Of a DNA stretch of 64,000 nucleotides, positions 26,068 to 34,268 are shown in pieces. A program made the translations under genes and the position numbers. The notes beneath the pieces are model-generated. The model was not told where the DNA came from. It made no database searches and worked only from the letters and a program-made list of their open reading frames with translations. Origin of the DNA: Flavobacteriales bacterium (lineage in GTDB: Bacteria; Bacteroidota; Bacteroidia; Flavobacteriales_F; PHOS-HE28); contig JAHBUL010000008.1 of assembly GCA_019638085.1 (NCBI GenBank), positions 124,001 to 188,000 of the forward strand, given 5' to 3'. Position 1 is the first letter of the stretch; each line of letters opens with the position of its first letter.

Positions 26068-27302
26068 TAGCGATCGAAGGCCAGAGCCTTCACACGCAGG
26101 GTGGAACCGGAACGCACATTGAAGGGGTGGCCGGTGAGGTAGACCCGAGCGGAACCCGTGTGCAAGGGATGGAAATTGTTGAGTGTGTACGAGCCTCCAT
26201 ACGCCCCGGCATCGCCGGTGGAAAGATCGAGATCGCTCAATACTGCTGCTGGGTTACCTCCATCGATGCAGCCTCCAGGGGTATTGAAAGTACCGTCCGC
26301 GTTCAAGGTGATCACTTGGTCCGTGGTATTGTCCGACTCGAAGGTGAAACCGCTTGAAACACCTCCGCTCACGTTGCTTGAAACGTGGTTGAAGTACACG
26401 TTGATCTGACCCGAGTTGCCACTGTTCTTGTGGATTCCGAAATTGCTGCTTCCGGTCCATGTTCGGGTAACGGCATTGTTCATCACTTCCCATACGCTGC
26501 CGCTGGTGGTGTTCGCCAAGCTGATCCCGTAGGTGGTGCCCGATCCGGTGTATGCAGTCACCGTATTGTTCCAGACCAGGTTCTGCACCCCACTGTTGTT
26601 CCCAGCGTAGATATTGATACCCATCCAGCCATGTTGGATGAAGTTGTTGCGGATATGCGCCACCTGTCCGGTGGAGTTGAAGGAGACTCCATCGTAACCC
26701 GAGCCGGCCTTCACTTTGTTACCAATGACCGCACAGGTATCCAGCACTGCACTGGCGGTGCTTCCCGTAATGGAGATCACATCCCCGGATACTGTGGAGC
26801 CATCGATATCGCAGCCCACCACGTTGCCGAAATTGATGTTCACCCTGCCCTTGGCAAGGGTGCAGCCGATAATGTCCGCTTGGAAGTTGTTGTTGTTGAA
26901 GTTGATGCTTCCGTTCACGAAGTAGCTGTCCAGGATCCGAACCGTTGTGCCCCGCACACTGCCCCCGCTGGTGAAGGCGAAACCGCCGGAGGTGTTGCGC
27001 ATGCCGATGACAGTGACCGTCCGACCTGCCGCACCAGTGATGGTGTAGGTGCCTTGCACATAGAAGAAACCATCGTTGTTGAAGCTCAAGAACTGAAGGC
27101 TTTTGTTCACTGCGATGTCCTCGATCCATGGAATGTTGCCCGCTCGGTTCTTCACGATGATGCGATCACCGTCCGAAGCAGCAGCAACCGCAGCAGTGAT
27201 GTTCGGATAAGCAGGCGATTGGCCGAATTCCTCAACAATACGGTCCGTTGCAAAAAGAGATAAGGAAGCAGTGAATGCGACCAGCGTGAAAAGTGCTTTC
27301 AT
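26067..27302 (-). CDS. Secreted right-handed beta-helix protein
   Basis: A 411-residue protein with signal peptide (MKALFTLVAFTASLSLFA). The body is rich in Asn, Gly, Val and Ile in short strand-turn units: ITAAVAAASDGDRIIVKN, FQADIIGCTLAKG, VNINFGNVVGCDIDGSTVSG, HIRNNFIQHGWMGINIYAG. This is the pattern of parallel beta-helix proteins (pectate-lyase or adhesin-like). No catalytic motif is obvious, and it has no typical sorting tail; it ends LRVKALAFDR. Coupled to the next gene (TAATG), so they may act together at the surface. Confidence 0.82.
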   Translation of the reverse strand: MKALFTLVAFTASLSLFATDRIVEEFGQSPAYPNITAAVAAASDGDRIIVKNRAGNIPWIEDIAVNKSLQFLSFNNDGFFYVQGTYTITGAAGRTVTVIGMRNTSGGFAFTSGGSVRGTTVRILDSYFVNGSINFNNNNFQADIIGCTLAKGRVNINFGNVVGCDIDGSTVSGDVISITGSTASAVLDTCAVIGNKVKAGSGYDGVSFNSTGQVAHIRNNFIQHGWMGINIYAGNNSGVQNLVWNNTVTAYTGSGTTYGISLANTTSGSVWEVMNNAVTRTWTGSSNFGIHKNSGNSGQINVYFNHVSSNVSGGVSSGFTFESDNTTDQVITLNADGTFNTPGGCIDGGNPAAVLSDLDLSTGDAGAYGGSYTLNNFHPLHTGSARVYLTGHPFNVRSGSTLRVKALAFDR

Positions 27303-27467
27303 CCTATGGTTTGATTGTTCGGCCGCGAAAGTAGCTATCCGAAAATAGGAGCCCGAAAGCCCTTGTGAGGAGATCCCCTATGGAGCGCACGGAGCAGTGA
27401 CAAGCAGCGGAGATCGTGCTTTGAGGCCTATCCTTCGCATTACATGGGCCTGTTGCGCGTTGCCGAC

Positions 27468-27851
27468 CTACAGGACCAACTCGCGGAACAAGCGCTCCGT
27501 GGTCCCCTCCAGATCATCGCACAACCCAGCATGGGGACGCGAAGTTTGGATAGCGGTGCTGCGCACGGCCGTGAGCCAGCGGAAGCGTTCGGCCGGTTCC
27601 AACTGTGCGATGGGGCCTCCATCCGCAGCACCCTCCGCGATCCGTACGAACGAACGCAAGTTCTCCCGCACCAGATCCAGGTCCAGATCGTTGGAGAATG
27701 CGCTGAGCCGTTTCTCGTTAAGCGCCACCCGCACTCCGATGAAGCCCGTGCGTTTGCTGAAGACGATGACACCCACGTTCAGGAATTCCTCGCGCTCCAG
27801 GATCGGCAGCACGCGGATGAGCGCATACTCATACAAGTGCTTGCCGTGCAT
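27468..27851 (-). CDS. DUF3037 domain protein
   Basis: A 127-residue protein beginning MHGKHLYEYALIRVLPI, then EEFLNVGVIVFSKRTGFIG, and ending with ETF-like helices to LFRELVL. This matches DUF3037, a small bacterial family of unknown activity. The ATG at 27851 gives the family N-terminus; an ATG at 27875 is also possible. Either start lies inside the end of the HipA-like gene (23 or 47 bp overlap), so the two are coupled. DUF3037 and HipA-like kinases are commonly found side by side. Confidence 0.82.
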   Translation of the reverse strand: MHGKHLYEYALIRVLPILEREEFLNVGVIVFSKRTGFIGVRVALNEKRLSAFSNDLDLDLVRENLRSFVRIAEGAADGGPIAQLEPAERFRWLTAVRSTAIQTSRPHAGLCDDLEGTTERLFRELVL

Positions 27852-28632
27852 GTTGGGCTTCGTTGATGAAGTCATGGGAATGCGCCAAACGGAGAAGCAG
27901 GAATTCCAAGTAGACCGCGCGTAGTTCCGCTGGTCCTTGTTCCACCCCTTCCCACTGCAACCAGGTATCCGGCACCAGTTCCACAATGCTTTTGAGCAGC
28001 TCGGGGGTCAAGCGCTTCCTGCTTTCCGCATCCGCTTCGGCAAGCTTCAATGCTTGGGGCAATAGCACGTGATCCTTGATCAAGTGGAACGGACCTTCGG
28101 CATGCTTCTTCCAATGGTTCCAGCTATGCTGAAAGTAGAGGCAGGAACCGTGATCGATCAGCCAGAGGTCCTTCTGCCAGATCAACATGTTGGTGTTCTT
28201 CACCGTGCGATCAATGTTCGTAAGGAAGGCGTCCAGCCACACGATGCGCGAGGCCAGTTCGGGGTCCACGGTGGTCACCGCCGGATCGAAGGTGATGGCA
28301 CCTGCCAGGAAGTGAAGTGCCAGGTTCGATCCTTGGCTGCCCTTGAGCAGGTCCTGGATCTCCTCATCCCCTTCCGTGCGTCCGAAGGCTTCATCCAGCT
28401 CGGCAAACACCAATTCGGGCACGCGCAAACCGAGCGCTCTCGCCACTTCTCCTCCGATCAATTCCGAGATCAAGGCTTTGGGTCCATGGCCGGTGCCGCG
28501 GAATTTCAGCACATAGCGAAAGCCGTCATCCGCCTCCGCCAAGGCAGGTAGCGAGCCACCCTCACGCAATGGTGTGATGTAGCGCGTTACCGCAACGGTG
28601 CGCAACTCGGGAGCTTGTGTGGAGGTGTCCAT
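27829..28632 (-). CDS. HipA-like protein kinase (HipA_2 type)
   Basis: A 267-residue kinase-like protein. The glycine-rich start YITPLREGGSLPAL leads to YVLKFRG, whose Lys43 should bind ATP. The catalytic loop is LDAFLTNIDRTVKNTN (Asp141, Asn146/148), and the metal-binding motif is LWLIDHG (Asp160). The key kinase residues are therefore intact. It is much shorter than HipA toxins (about 440 residues) and lacks their N-terminal subdomain. No HipB-like DNA-binding antitoxin is encoded nearby; its partner is DUF3037. The ATG at 28632 is chosen over an upstream basic extension. Target unknown. Confidence 0.83.
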   Translation of the reverse strand: MDTSTQAPELRTVAVTRYITPLREGGSLPALAEADDGFRYVLKFRGTGHGPKALISELIGGEVARALGLRVPELVFAELDEAFGRTEGDEEIQDLLKGSQGSNLALHFLAGAITFDPAVTTVDPELASRIVWLDAFLTNIDRTVKNTNMLIWQKDLWLIDHGSCLYFQHSWNHWKKHAEGPFHLIKDHVLLPQALKLAEADAESRKRLTPELLKSIVELVPDTWLQWEGVEQGPAELRAVYLEFLLLRLAHSHDFINEAQHARQALV

Positions 28633-28725
28633 CAATTGAAGGCGGGAAAGGTACAAGGCGCGAACAGCTGAATGCATTCTCCCCAAGAACTGCACCCATG
28701 CACCAGTAGATTCGCGCTCCGATCC

Positions 28726-29340
28726 ATGAAGGTAGACGACCCGGGCATACTGATCTGGATGATCAAGATCACGGCCTATGCCTTGGTAGTGATCGCCCAG
28801 TACCGGATGATCAGCCGCGTGGCCACGGGTCGCTTAAAGGCCGTCGTGCTCTCCTGGCTCGGTTGGTCCATGTTGATGGGCATCAGCGTGGTGGCGCAGC
28901 TACAGGCCGATGCATGGGTCTGGGATTGGAACCTCTTCAGCGTGCTGCTCTCGGCCACGGGCTGCTTGCTCATCGGTATCACCGGTTTCTGGACCGGCAA
29001 CTACTCACGGGGGAAGGGCGATGTGCTGTGCCTGGTGGCCGGACTGGCGTGTATGGGGGTCTTCTTCCTTTTCACCGACCCGTGGATCACCACGGTGCTT
29101 GCGATCCTCGCGGATCTACTGGTGGCCATACCCATGTTGGAACGTGCCTTCAGGGACCCCGCCGGCCACCGCACCGATGCATGGCCCATCGTTCTTCTGG
29201 CATGGACGCTCACGGCGACCAGCATCCTGTTCAACTTCTCATGGTTGCACATGCTATGGCCGCTCTACCTCATCGGCTTCACCGGCTTGATGACGTACTT
29301 GAGCTTCTTCCGCGCCGCTTCGAGCGAAAGGCGCGCTTGA
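28726..29340 (+). CDS. Polytopic membrane protein of unknown function
   Basis: A 204-residue protein with about seven hydrophobic helices: IKITAYALVVIAQYRMI, LSWLGWSMLMGISVVAQL, LFSVLLSATGCLLIGITGFW, VLCLVAGLACMGVFFLF, WITTVLAILADLLVAI, AWPIVLLAWTLTATSILF and LHMLWPLYLIGFTGLMT. I do not recognise a family; the size and layout resemble small sensor or transporter-like proteins. It is divergent from the HipA-like kinase (93 bp apart) and ends 13 bp before the convergent TspO-like gene. Confidence 0.75.
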   Translation: MKVDDPGILIWMIKITAYALVVIAQYRMISRVATGRLKAVVLSWLGWSMLMGISVVAQLQADAWVWDWNLFSVLLSATGCLLIGITGFWTGNYSRGKGDVLCLVAGLACMGVFFLFTDPWITTVLAILADLLVAIPMLERAFRDPAGHRTDAWPIVLLAWTLTATSILFNFSWLHMLWPLYLIGFTGLMTYLSFFRAASSERRA

Positions 29341-29353
29341 TACCGAAGCTCTT

Positions 29354-30151
29354 CTACATCGTCCCTTCTGTCCGGGTCCTACGCCTGAACGGACCTGCAT
29401 GGCGATTCTCGTAGGCATGCGCCATGATCGCGCCCCCAAGCACCAAGGCCCAGAGTACGCTGGTCCACTGCAATACCGGGATCGTATCCCAATGCCGTAC
29501 CGCGATCGCAACAAGTGCCCACACGCCAACGGACGCGAACTCGCGCATGTTGCGGGTCCAGATCATGACCAGGTTCAGAAGACCAGCTACGCTGATCATG
29601 ATCGCCGTCCACTGCACTTCAGTGAATCCCGCCACCCAATGGATGCTTGCCAACCAAGCTGCAACGTTAGCGATGGTGGCCACGGCGATCCAGCCGCTGT
29701 AGAGGCAGATCGGCCACCACACCGCAGCGATAACCGGCAAGGGTGCATCCCAGCGCTCCATGTTCAACCGAAGGATCACTTGGATCAATGAGAACAGGAT
29801 CACGAGCATCACCAATACGCTCAGCCCCGTTTGCTCGTGCAGCCAGAACCAGAGCCAAAGCGCGTTACCCACGTTCGCAATGGTAAGCCACGGCCCGATC
29901 TGTAGGATGGTCCCGCTGTGTGGACTTCCCCGGAACGCCCAACGTAGCTGGTTCACCACCAGTACCAGCAGCCCCAGGAAGATCAGGCCCCAGATCGCGA
30001 ACGCATAACCCGCAGGTGTGAAGAGGTTCGCATACTTATCACTTAGCTCGCCAACAGTGTTCCCATTGATGGCTCCGGTGTTGCTCCAATAGTTCCAGAT
30101 GATGATGGCGATCAACACTACGGTATTGATCAGGGCATAGATCTTCTTCAT
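29354..30151 (-). CDS. TspO/MBR-like tryptophan-rich membrane protein
   Basis: A 265-residue membrane protein with about eight helices and many Trp residues. The N-terminus IYALINTVVLIAIIIWNYWS followed by NTGAINGNTVGELSDKY, then NLFTPAGYAFAIWGLIFL, is the pattern of the long Bacteroidota tryptophan-rich sensory protein family related to TspO. TspO proteins bind porphyrins and have been tied to oxygen or stress responses. It is divergent from the multicopper-oxidase-like gene, with 187 bp between them that hold a palindrome. Confidence 0.82.
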   Translation of the reverse strand: MKKIYALINTVVLIAIIIWNYWSNTGAINGNTVGELSDKYANLFTPAGYAFAIWGLIFLGLLVLVVNQLRWAFRGSPHSGTILQIGPWLTIANVGNALWLWFWLHEQTGLSVLVMLVILFSLIQVILRLNMERWDAPLPVIAAVWWPICLYSGWIAVATIANVAAWLASIHWVAGFTEVQWTAIMISVAGLLNLVMIWTRNMREFASVGVWALVAIAVRHWDTIPVLQWTSVLWALVLGGAIMAHAYENRHAGPFRRRTRTEGTM

Positions 30152-30272
30152 GGATCAAGGCGTTGGAGATCGAACACCCAAGGAGCTGAAGTTGTGCGGA
30201 ACAAGAGCGGTAAAGATGCACTTGGCATCACCAGAACATGGATGGCGGTCCGCGCAGATCCAAATATCCATC

Positions 30273-30292
30273 CATATGATTTATATCATATG
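30273..30292 (+). promoter_or_regulatory. Perfect 20-bp palindrome, FNR/CRP-like site
   Basis: CATATGAT, four bases TTAT, then ATCATATG: both 8-bp arms match perfectly. The core TGAT-N4-ATCA is the FNR/CRP-family operator pattern (TTGAT-N4-ATCAA). It lies 46 bp upstream of the multicopper-oxidase-like start and 121 bp upstream of the divergent TspO-like start, so a Crp/Fnr-type regulator could act on either. Confidence 0.6.
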
Positions 30293-30315
30293 CCGGTTTT
30301 CGAAAAAGACCGAAT

Positions 30316-30334
30316 CTTGATCCACCAGATCAAG
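30316..30334 (+). promoter_or_regulatory. Inverted repeat over the ribosome-binding region
   Basis: CTTGATC, five bases CACCA, then GATCAAG: perfect 7-bp arms ending 4 bp before the ATG at 30339. In mRNA it could fold over the start region; as DNA it could be a second operator half-set, because its arms contain TTGAT and ATCAA, the exact FNR half-sites, spaced seven bases apart instead of four. Confidence 0.45.
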
Positions 30335-30338
30335 GCCC

Positions 30339-32003
30339 ATGCAGCATTATTACATCTTACCAACCTGCCTCCTCCTCGCCATTTCCACGGCCCATGCGCA
30401 GAACCCGTTGGCCATTCCACCGGCGCTCGACATGGACACCTTCAATTTGGTCCTGAACGAGAGCAGCCATGAGTTCTACCCCGGCGTGGTCACGCAGACC
30501 TATGGCATCAGTGCGCCGTTCCTCGGCGCCACGTTGATCCTGCATAAGGGGGACACTGCCCGCTTCCGGGTGACCAACCAGCTATCCGAGGACGCAGGGA
30601 TGCACTGGAACGGCATGGAGGTGCCACCCGAGTTCGACGGCAGCCCGCCCCTGGTGCTGCAACCCGGTGAAACGTGGGATGTGAAGTACAAGGTGATAGA
30701 CAAGGCCAGCGTCTACGTCTACCACCCGCACACCATGGGCCTCATCGGCCAGCAAGTGAACAAAGGCGCGGCGGGCCTGATCATTGTGCAAGATGACGAA
30801 GAAGCACAACTGCCGTTGCCGCGCACCTACGGCGTGGATGACTTCCCCGTGGCGGTACAGGACAAGAAATTCTCCCCGGCAGGACAGTTCCTCTATTCAC
30901 CCTACGGCGATTCGATCCTGGTGAACGGCACACCGCACCCCTATTTGGATTGCCCGGCACAAGTGGTGCGCCTGCGGATCGCGAACGCTTCCACTGCGCG
31001 ATACTATCCGTTCGGCTTCGAAGGCAATATCCCGTTCCACGTGATCGCCAGCGAAGGCGGCCTGCTGTCCGCCCCGGCAACAATGACGCGGCTCATGCTT
31101 TCCAGCGGTGAACGCGCCGAGATCCTCGTGGACCTCACCGGCCTTGAAGGCGATAGCCTGATGTTGATGAGCTATGGTAGCGAACTGCCGATGACCGCTC
31201 CGGGATCCAACAACATGCTCTGGGAAAGTAGCTGGCTCAATGGCATCGATTTCCCGATCCTGCGCATCCGCGTAGGACCGCAAACCAGCGAGCCGATCAC
31301 AACGATACCCAGCACCCTCGTGGATGTTCAGCCCTATCCCGAAGCGTCAGCCGCCCGCACACGCGTCAAGGAGATCACCGGCATGGGCATGGTGAGCGGC
31401 ATGGGCAATTTCCTGCTGAACGGCGCGGCGTGGGACATGAACGTGATCAACGACACCATCATCCTGGGCGACACCGAGATCTGGACCTACATCAACCATT
31501 CCAACATGGCCCACCCGATGACCATGCATGGCGGTTCCTTCTATGTGCTGGACCGGAATGGTGAAGAACCACCCGAATGGGAACGAGGCCCCAAGTCCGT
31601 GGTGAACGTGGATGTGGATGACACCGTACGCGTGATCATGCGCTTTGCCGAGTACACCACCGACGGATGGCCCCTGATGTATCACTGCCACAACCTCATG
31701 CACATCAGCCAGATGATGTGGCAGTTCATCATCGTGGATCCCACGACTGCGACTACGGAAACAGTGAAGCCAGATCGGCCTTTGGTGTTCCCGGTTCCCT
31801 CTTCTTCAGCGGTCCACTTCCGTACGGAGTTCCCTGTGGTGCAAGTGCACGTATTGGACTTGTCCGGCCGCGAGGTACTGCATGCCAGTGGCTCGCATAG
31901 CACGGATGGCACGATCGATATCTCCCGGCTTGCACCGGGCCACTACATCGCCCGGTTCGAGGGCTTGGGGAAACAGGCCCAATCGATGATCGTGCGGGAG
32001 TAG
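30339..32003 (+). CDS. Multicopper-oxidase-like T9SS cargo with degenerate copper sites
   Basis: A 554-residue secreted protein: signal peptide (LPTCLLLAISTAHAQ), three cupredoxin domains and a type A sorting tail (LVFPVPSSSAVHF, HVLDLSGREVL, ISRLAPGHYIA). The four copper motifs are recognisable but altered. Motif 1 is HWNG (His89, Asn91) in place of HWHG; motif 2 is HPH (129-131), intact; motif 3 is HPMTMHGG (His392, Thr395, His397) in place of HPxHxHGH; motif 4 is HCHNLMHISQM (449-459), intact. The type 1 ligands His392, Cys450, His455 and a Met remain, while two of the eight trinuclear-cluster histidines are missing. It may bind copper or shuttle electrons without full O2 reduction. Confidence 0.87.
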   Translation: MQHYYILPTCLLLAISTAHAQNPLAIPPALDMDTFNLVLNESSHEFYPGVVTQTYGISAPFLGATLILHKGDTARFRVTNQLSEDAGMHWNGMEVPPEFDGSPPLVLQPGETWDVKYKVIDKASVYVYHPHTMGLIGQQVNKGAAGLIIVQDDEEAQLPLPRTYGVDDFPVAVQDKKFSPAGQFLYSPYGDSILVNGTPHPYLDCPAQVVRLRIANASTARYYPFGFEGNIPFHVIASEGGLLSAPATMTRLMLSSGERAEILVDLTGLEGDSLMLMSYGSELPMTAPGSNNMLWESSWLNGIDFPILRIRVGPQTSEPITTIPSTLVDVQPYPEASAARTRVKEITGMGMVSGMGNFLLNGAAWDMNVINDTIILGDTEIWTYINHSNMAHPMTMHGGSFYVLDRNGEEPPEWERGPKSVVNVDVDDTVRVIMRFAEYTTDGWPLMYHCHNLMHISQMMWQFIIVDPTTATTETVKPDRPLVFPVPSSSAVHFRTEFPVVQVHVLDLSGREVLHASGSHSTDGTIDISRLAPGHYIARFEGLGKQAQSMIVRE

Positions 32004-32045
32004 GTACGCGATGAGCACGGGCACACGGACCCATACCAGGGATCC

Positions 32046-33326
32046 CTACTGCCCGACGACCGTGATGTTCCTCGATCCGATCACGGCACCATCAGCGATC
32101 AAGTTGACCGTGTACATGCCCGCAGCGAAACGCGATAGGTCGAGCTCCGTTCTTGTGGTGATGCAATTTTTCGTCGCGACCGGCTTCGTTCGCACTACCT
32201 CGCCCAAGCCATTGACAACGGTGATGTCCACGCGCTCGCTACTGGTGGTCGCAAACTCAACGGTCAAGGAACTTGAAACCGGGTTCGGATACGTGCTGAA
32301 CGCCAAATCGGAGTCCTTGATGTCCGCCACATGGGTGGTCAGGGGTGCCCTTTTGAGAATGGTCCCGCCGGTGGAACCCGATCCGCTCACGAAGCCTGTT
32401 CCATCCGAGGTGAAGAGGATGGAATAGTAGGACGGGTCGAAGTTCATACCGCTATCGTCCGTCCACGTGGCACCCCCGTCCATCGTACGGAATACCTGCC
32501 CTGGGGTGGCACAGACGAAAATATTGTCGAGGTCGAGCATCACCACCCCGCGCACCAATCCGAATTGGTCCGGGATCGTGCCCGGTGTCCAGGTGGCCCC
32601 GCCGTCCGTGGTCTTGAAGTACGCGCCCTCCTCGCTGGTGACCATGCCATTATCGGCATCCACGAAGTCGACCCCGAGGTTCACGTTCGTTCCGGAACCT
32701 GCTTGTGAACTGGTCCACGTGGCCCCGCCATCGATCGACTTGAAAATGGATTGGCCGTTGCCGCAGGAGAACAGCGTTGTGGCATCCGCATAGCACAGGG
32801 CGAACTGCCCCGAGCTTGGGTTGGTGGTCGCCGGAACCCAAGTAGCTCCACCATCGGTGGTGTAATAGATGCCGTTATAGTTCGTGGTCAGCACACCATG
32901 GTCGGCATCGTGGAATTGGATGTCGTTGATATCCCCCTGGTCGTTCAAAGGGTCGAAATCCGCAGAGGTCCACGTAGCGCCGCCATCGACCGTTTTCATG
33001 ATGTTCCCACCTTGGGTACCCGCGAAACCCGTATCGGTACTGAGGAAATAGAGCGCCGTGACACCGGTACCGCTCGTGGTGCTGCTCCACGCCACGGTCC
33101 AGGTATCTCCTTGGTCCTCGGTTTTCAGCACCGTGCCGTGGCCGTTGTAGGTCACGTTAGATCCACCGGCATAGCCGATGTCATTCTGCCCCGCGGGAAA
33201 ATCGATGTCGTAGAGGATCAGGTTGGTGGTGACGGGAGTGGGAATGCTCGTCCAATTCTGAGCGTTGGAGAATTGCGCGTTCAGGACGGAAATGGCCAAC
33301 AAGGGAAGAGTCAAGGACTTTTTCAT
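32046..33326 (-). CDS. Ycf48/BNR-type beta-propeller T9SS cargo
   Basis: A 426-residue secreted protein: signal peptide (MKKSLTLPLLAISVLNAQF), then about six to seven beta-propeller blades. Each has an Asp-box-like KTTDGGATWT or variant (KTEDQGDTWTVAW, KTVDGGATWTSAD, YTTDGGATWVPAT, KSIDGGATWTSSQ, RTMDGGATWTDDS) and a DIQFHDADHG-type strand. This is the sialidase-like/Ycf48-like photosystem-assembly fold, used widely in Bacteroidota surface proteins without photosynthesis. It ends in a type A sorting tail (FSTYPNPVSSSLTVEF, NGLGEVVRT, LSRFAAGMYTVNLI). Start chosen at the signal peptide Met; longer frames upstream have no sense. Confidence 0.9.
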   Translation of the reverse strand: MKKSLTLPLLAISVLNAQFSNAQNWTSIPTPVTTNLILYDIDFPAGQNDIGYAGGSNVTYNGHGTVLKTEDQGDTWTVAWSSTTSGTGVTALYFLSTDTGFAGTQGGNIMKTVDGGATWTSADFDPLNDQGDINDIQFHDADHGVLTTNYNGIYYTTDGGATWVPATTNPSSGQFALCYADATTLFSCGNGQSIFKSIDGGATWTSSQAGSGTNVNLGVDFVDADNGMVTSEEGAYFKTTDGGATWTPGTIPDQFGLVRGVVMLDLDNIFVCATPGQVFRTMDGGATWTDDSGMNFDPSYYSILFTSDGTGFVSGSGSTGGTILKRAPLTTHVADIKDSDLAFSTYPNPVSSSLTVEFATTSSERVDITVVNGLGEVVRTKPVATKNCITTRTELDLSRFAAGMYTVNLIADGAVIGSRNITVVGQ

Positions 33327-33389
33327 GGTGATGGAAATGTTGTTTCCGACATGGTACTGAACGGCACCAGTGGCACCGCGGTGACGGAT

Positions 33390-33397
33390 CAAATGTA
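33390..33397 (-). promoter_or_regulatory. Candidate -7 box for the beta-propeller gene
   Basis: On the minus strand this reads TACATTTG, an exact TAnnTTTG match, 63 bp upstream of the ATG at 33326. I do not see a clear -33 TTTG at the usual distance, so this is only half a promoter. Confidence 0.35.
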
Positions 33398-33501
33398 CTT
33401 CGCTCGCTGTCGGATGTTCTGACGCGGGTATTCCTCCAGAGGCTGGAGGGTCCGAGAGCGTTTCGCGGAAAAGTAAAGGACCAAGTCGCGATCTGGGATT
33501 A

Positions 33502-33576
33502 GCTCGTGCCTTACTGCTTCGGGTGGACAGGGAGGACCGCGTGTGCGCACGCGGCACCCGGTCCACCCTGTTCACC
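33502..33576 (+). repeat. Hairpin element A, upstream of the four-helix-bundle gene
   Basis: An imperfect inverted repeat of about 75 bp. The left arm GGTGGACAGGGAGGACCG pairs with the right arm CGGTCCACCCTGTTCACC with few mismatches; between them is a second palindrome, CGCGTG-TGCG-CACGCG. The first 42 bp match element B (34269 on) with about seven differences and the same orientation. With the promoter box, this is all I see in the gap 33327-33654. Confidence 0.7.
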
Positions 33577-33654
33577 TGAGCTGCTACTAGTGCGTTTTGG
33601 TTAGGATCGCCTTCACGAACACCAGCTATCCCACCTTCCAATTACATTAGCCTT

Positions 33655-34260
33655 ATGGCCGAGCGACCGCCCAATAGCGACATCTATCCGAAGCACGGTG
33701 GTTTCGAAAAGCTGGTAAGCCATCAAATGGCCGAGCTTTTGGAAGACTTCACCAAGCGCTTTGTGGCGCGCTATGTAGACCCCAAGAGCCGCACGTGCGA
33801 TCAGATGATCCAAGCCTCCCGAAGTGGAGCAAGGAACATCGCCGAGGGCAGCATGTTCAGTGCGACCTCCAAGAAGCTCGAGATGAACCTGACCAATGCG
33901 GCCCGCTCAAGCATTACGGAGTTGAAGAAGGACTACGCGGCATTCCTACGGCAGAACAAGTTGACCCTTTGGCCCATGAACGACCCGATCCGCCAAGAAC
34001 TGATCGACAAGCGCTTCAAAGTAGTGGATGACGTTGCGCGATGGGGAGCGACCGTGCATAAGCGGGAACCGTCGAGAAGCTTTGGTGAGATCTCGGCTAA
34101 CATCGGCCACGTGTACTGCATGGTAGCCGGTGGTCTGTTGGACCGACAAATGCAAAGCCAAGCCCGCGATTTTGAAGCCAATGGCGGTTTCAATGAGCGG
34201 CTGTACCGAATTCGGAGCGAAGCGAAGAAGAAAAAGGACCAAGGCCCCCGGCCGGATTAG
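33655..34260 (+). CDS. Four-helix-bundle protein with 'suffix' domain
   Basis: A 201-residue, soluble, mostly helical protein. The first 130 residues form the four-helix-bundle/S23-like fold (SHQMAELLEDFTKRFVARY, DQMIQASRSGARNIAEGSM, KKLEMNLTNAARSSITELK, DYAAFLRQNKL). The C-terminus is the 'suffix' (ARDFEANGGFNERLYRIRS, then a KKKK tail) of TIGR04258-like proteins. S23 proteins were first seen encoded in 23S rRNA intervening sequences; here there is no rRNA. Relatives include Avd accessory proteins of diversity-generating retroelements, but no reverse transcriptase is near. It stands alone between two copies of a hairpin element. Confidence 0.88.
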   Translation: MAERPPNSDIYPKHGGFEKLVSHQMAELLEDFTKRFVARYVDPKSRTCDQMIQASRSGARNIAEGSMFSATSKKLEMNLTNAARSSITELKKDYAAFLRQNKLTLWPMNDPIRQELIDKRFKVVDDVARWGATVHKREPSRSFGEISANIGHVYCMVAGGLLDRQMQSQARDFEANGGFNERLYRIRSEAKKKKDQGPRPD

Positions 34261-34268
34261 CGTTGGTG

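Noticed and set aside
33655-34260. rRNA intervening-sequence protein in place
   Set aside because: The protein resembles S23/IVS proteins, but no 23S rRNA flanks it.
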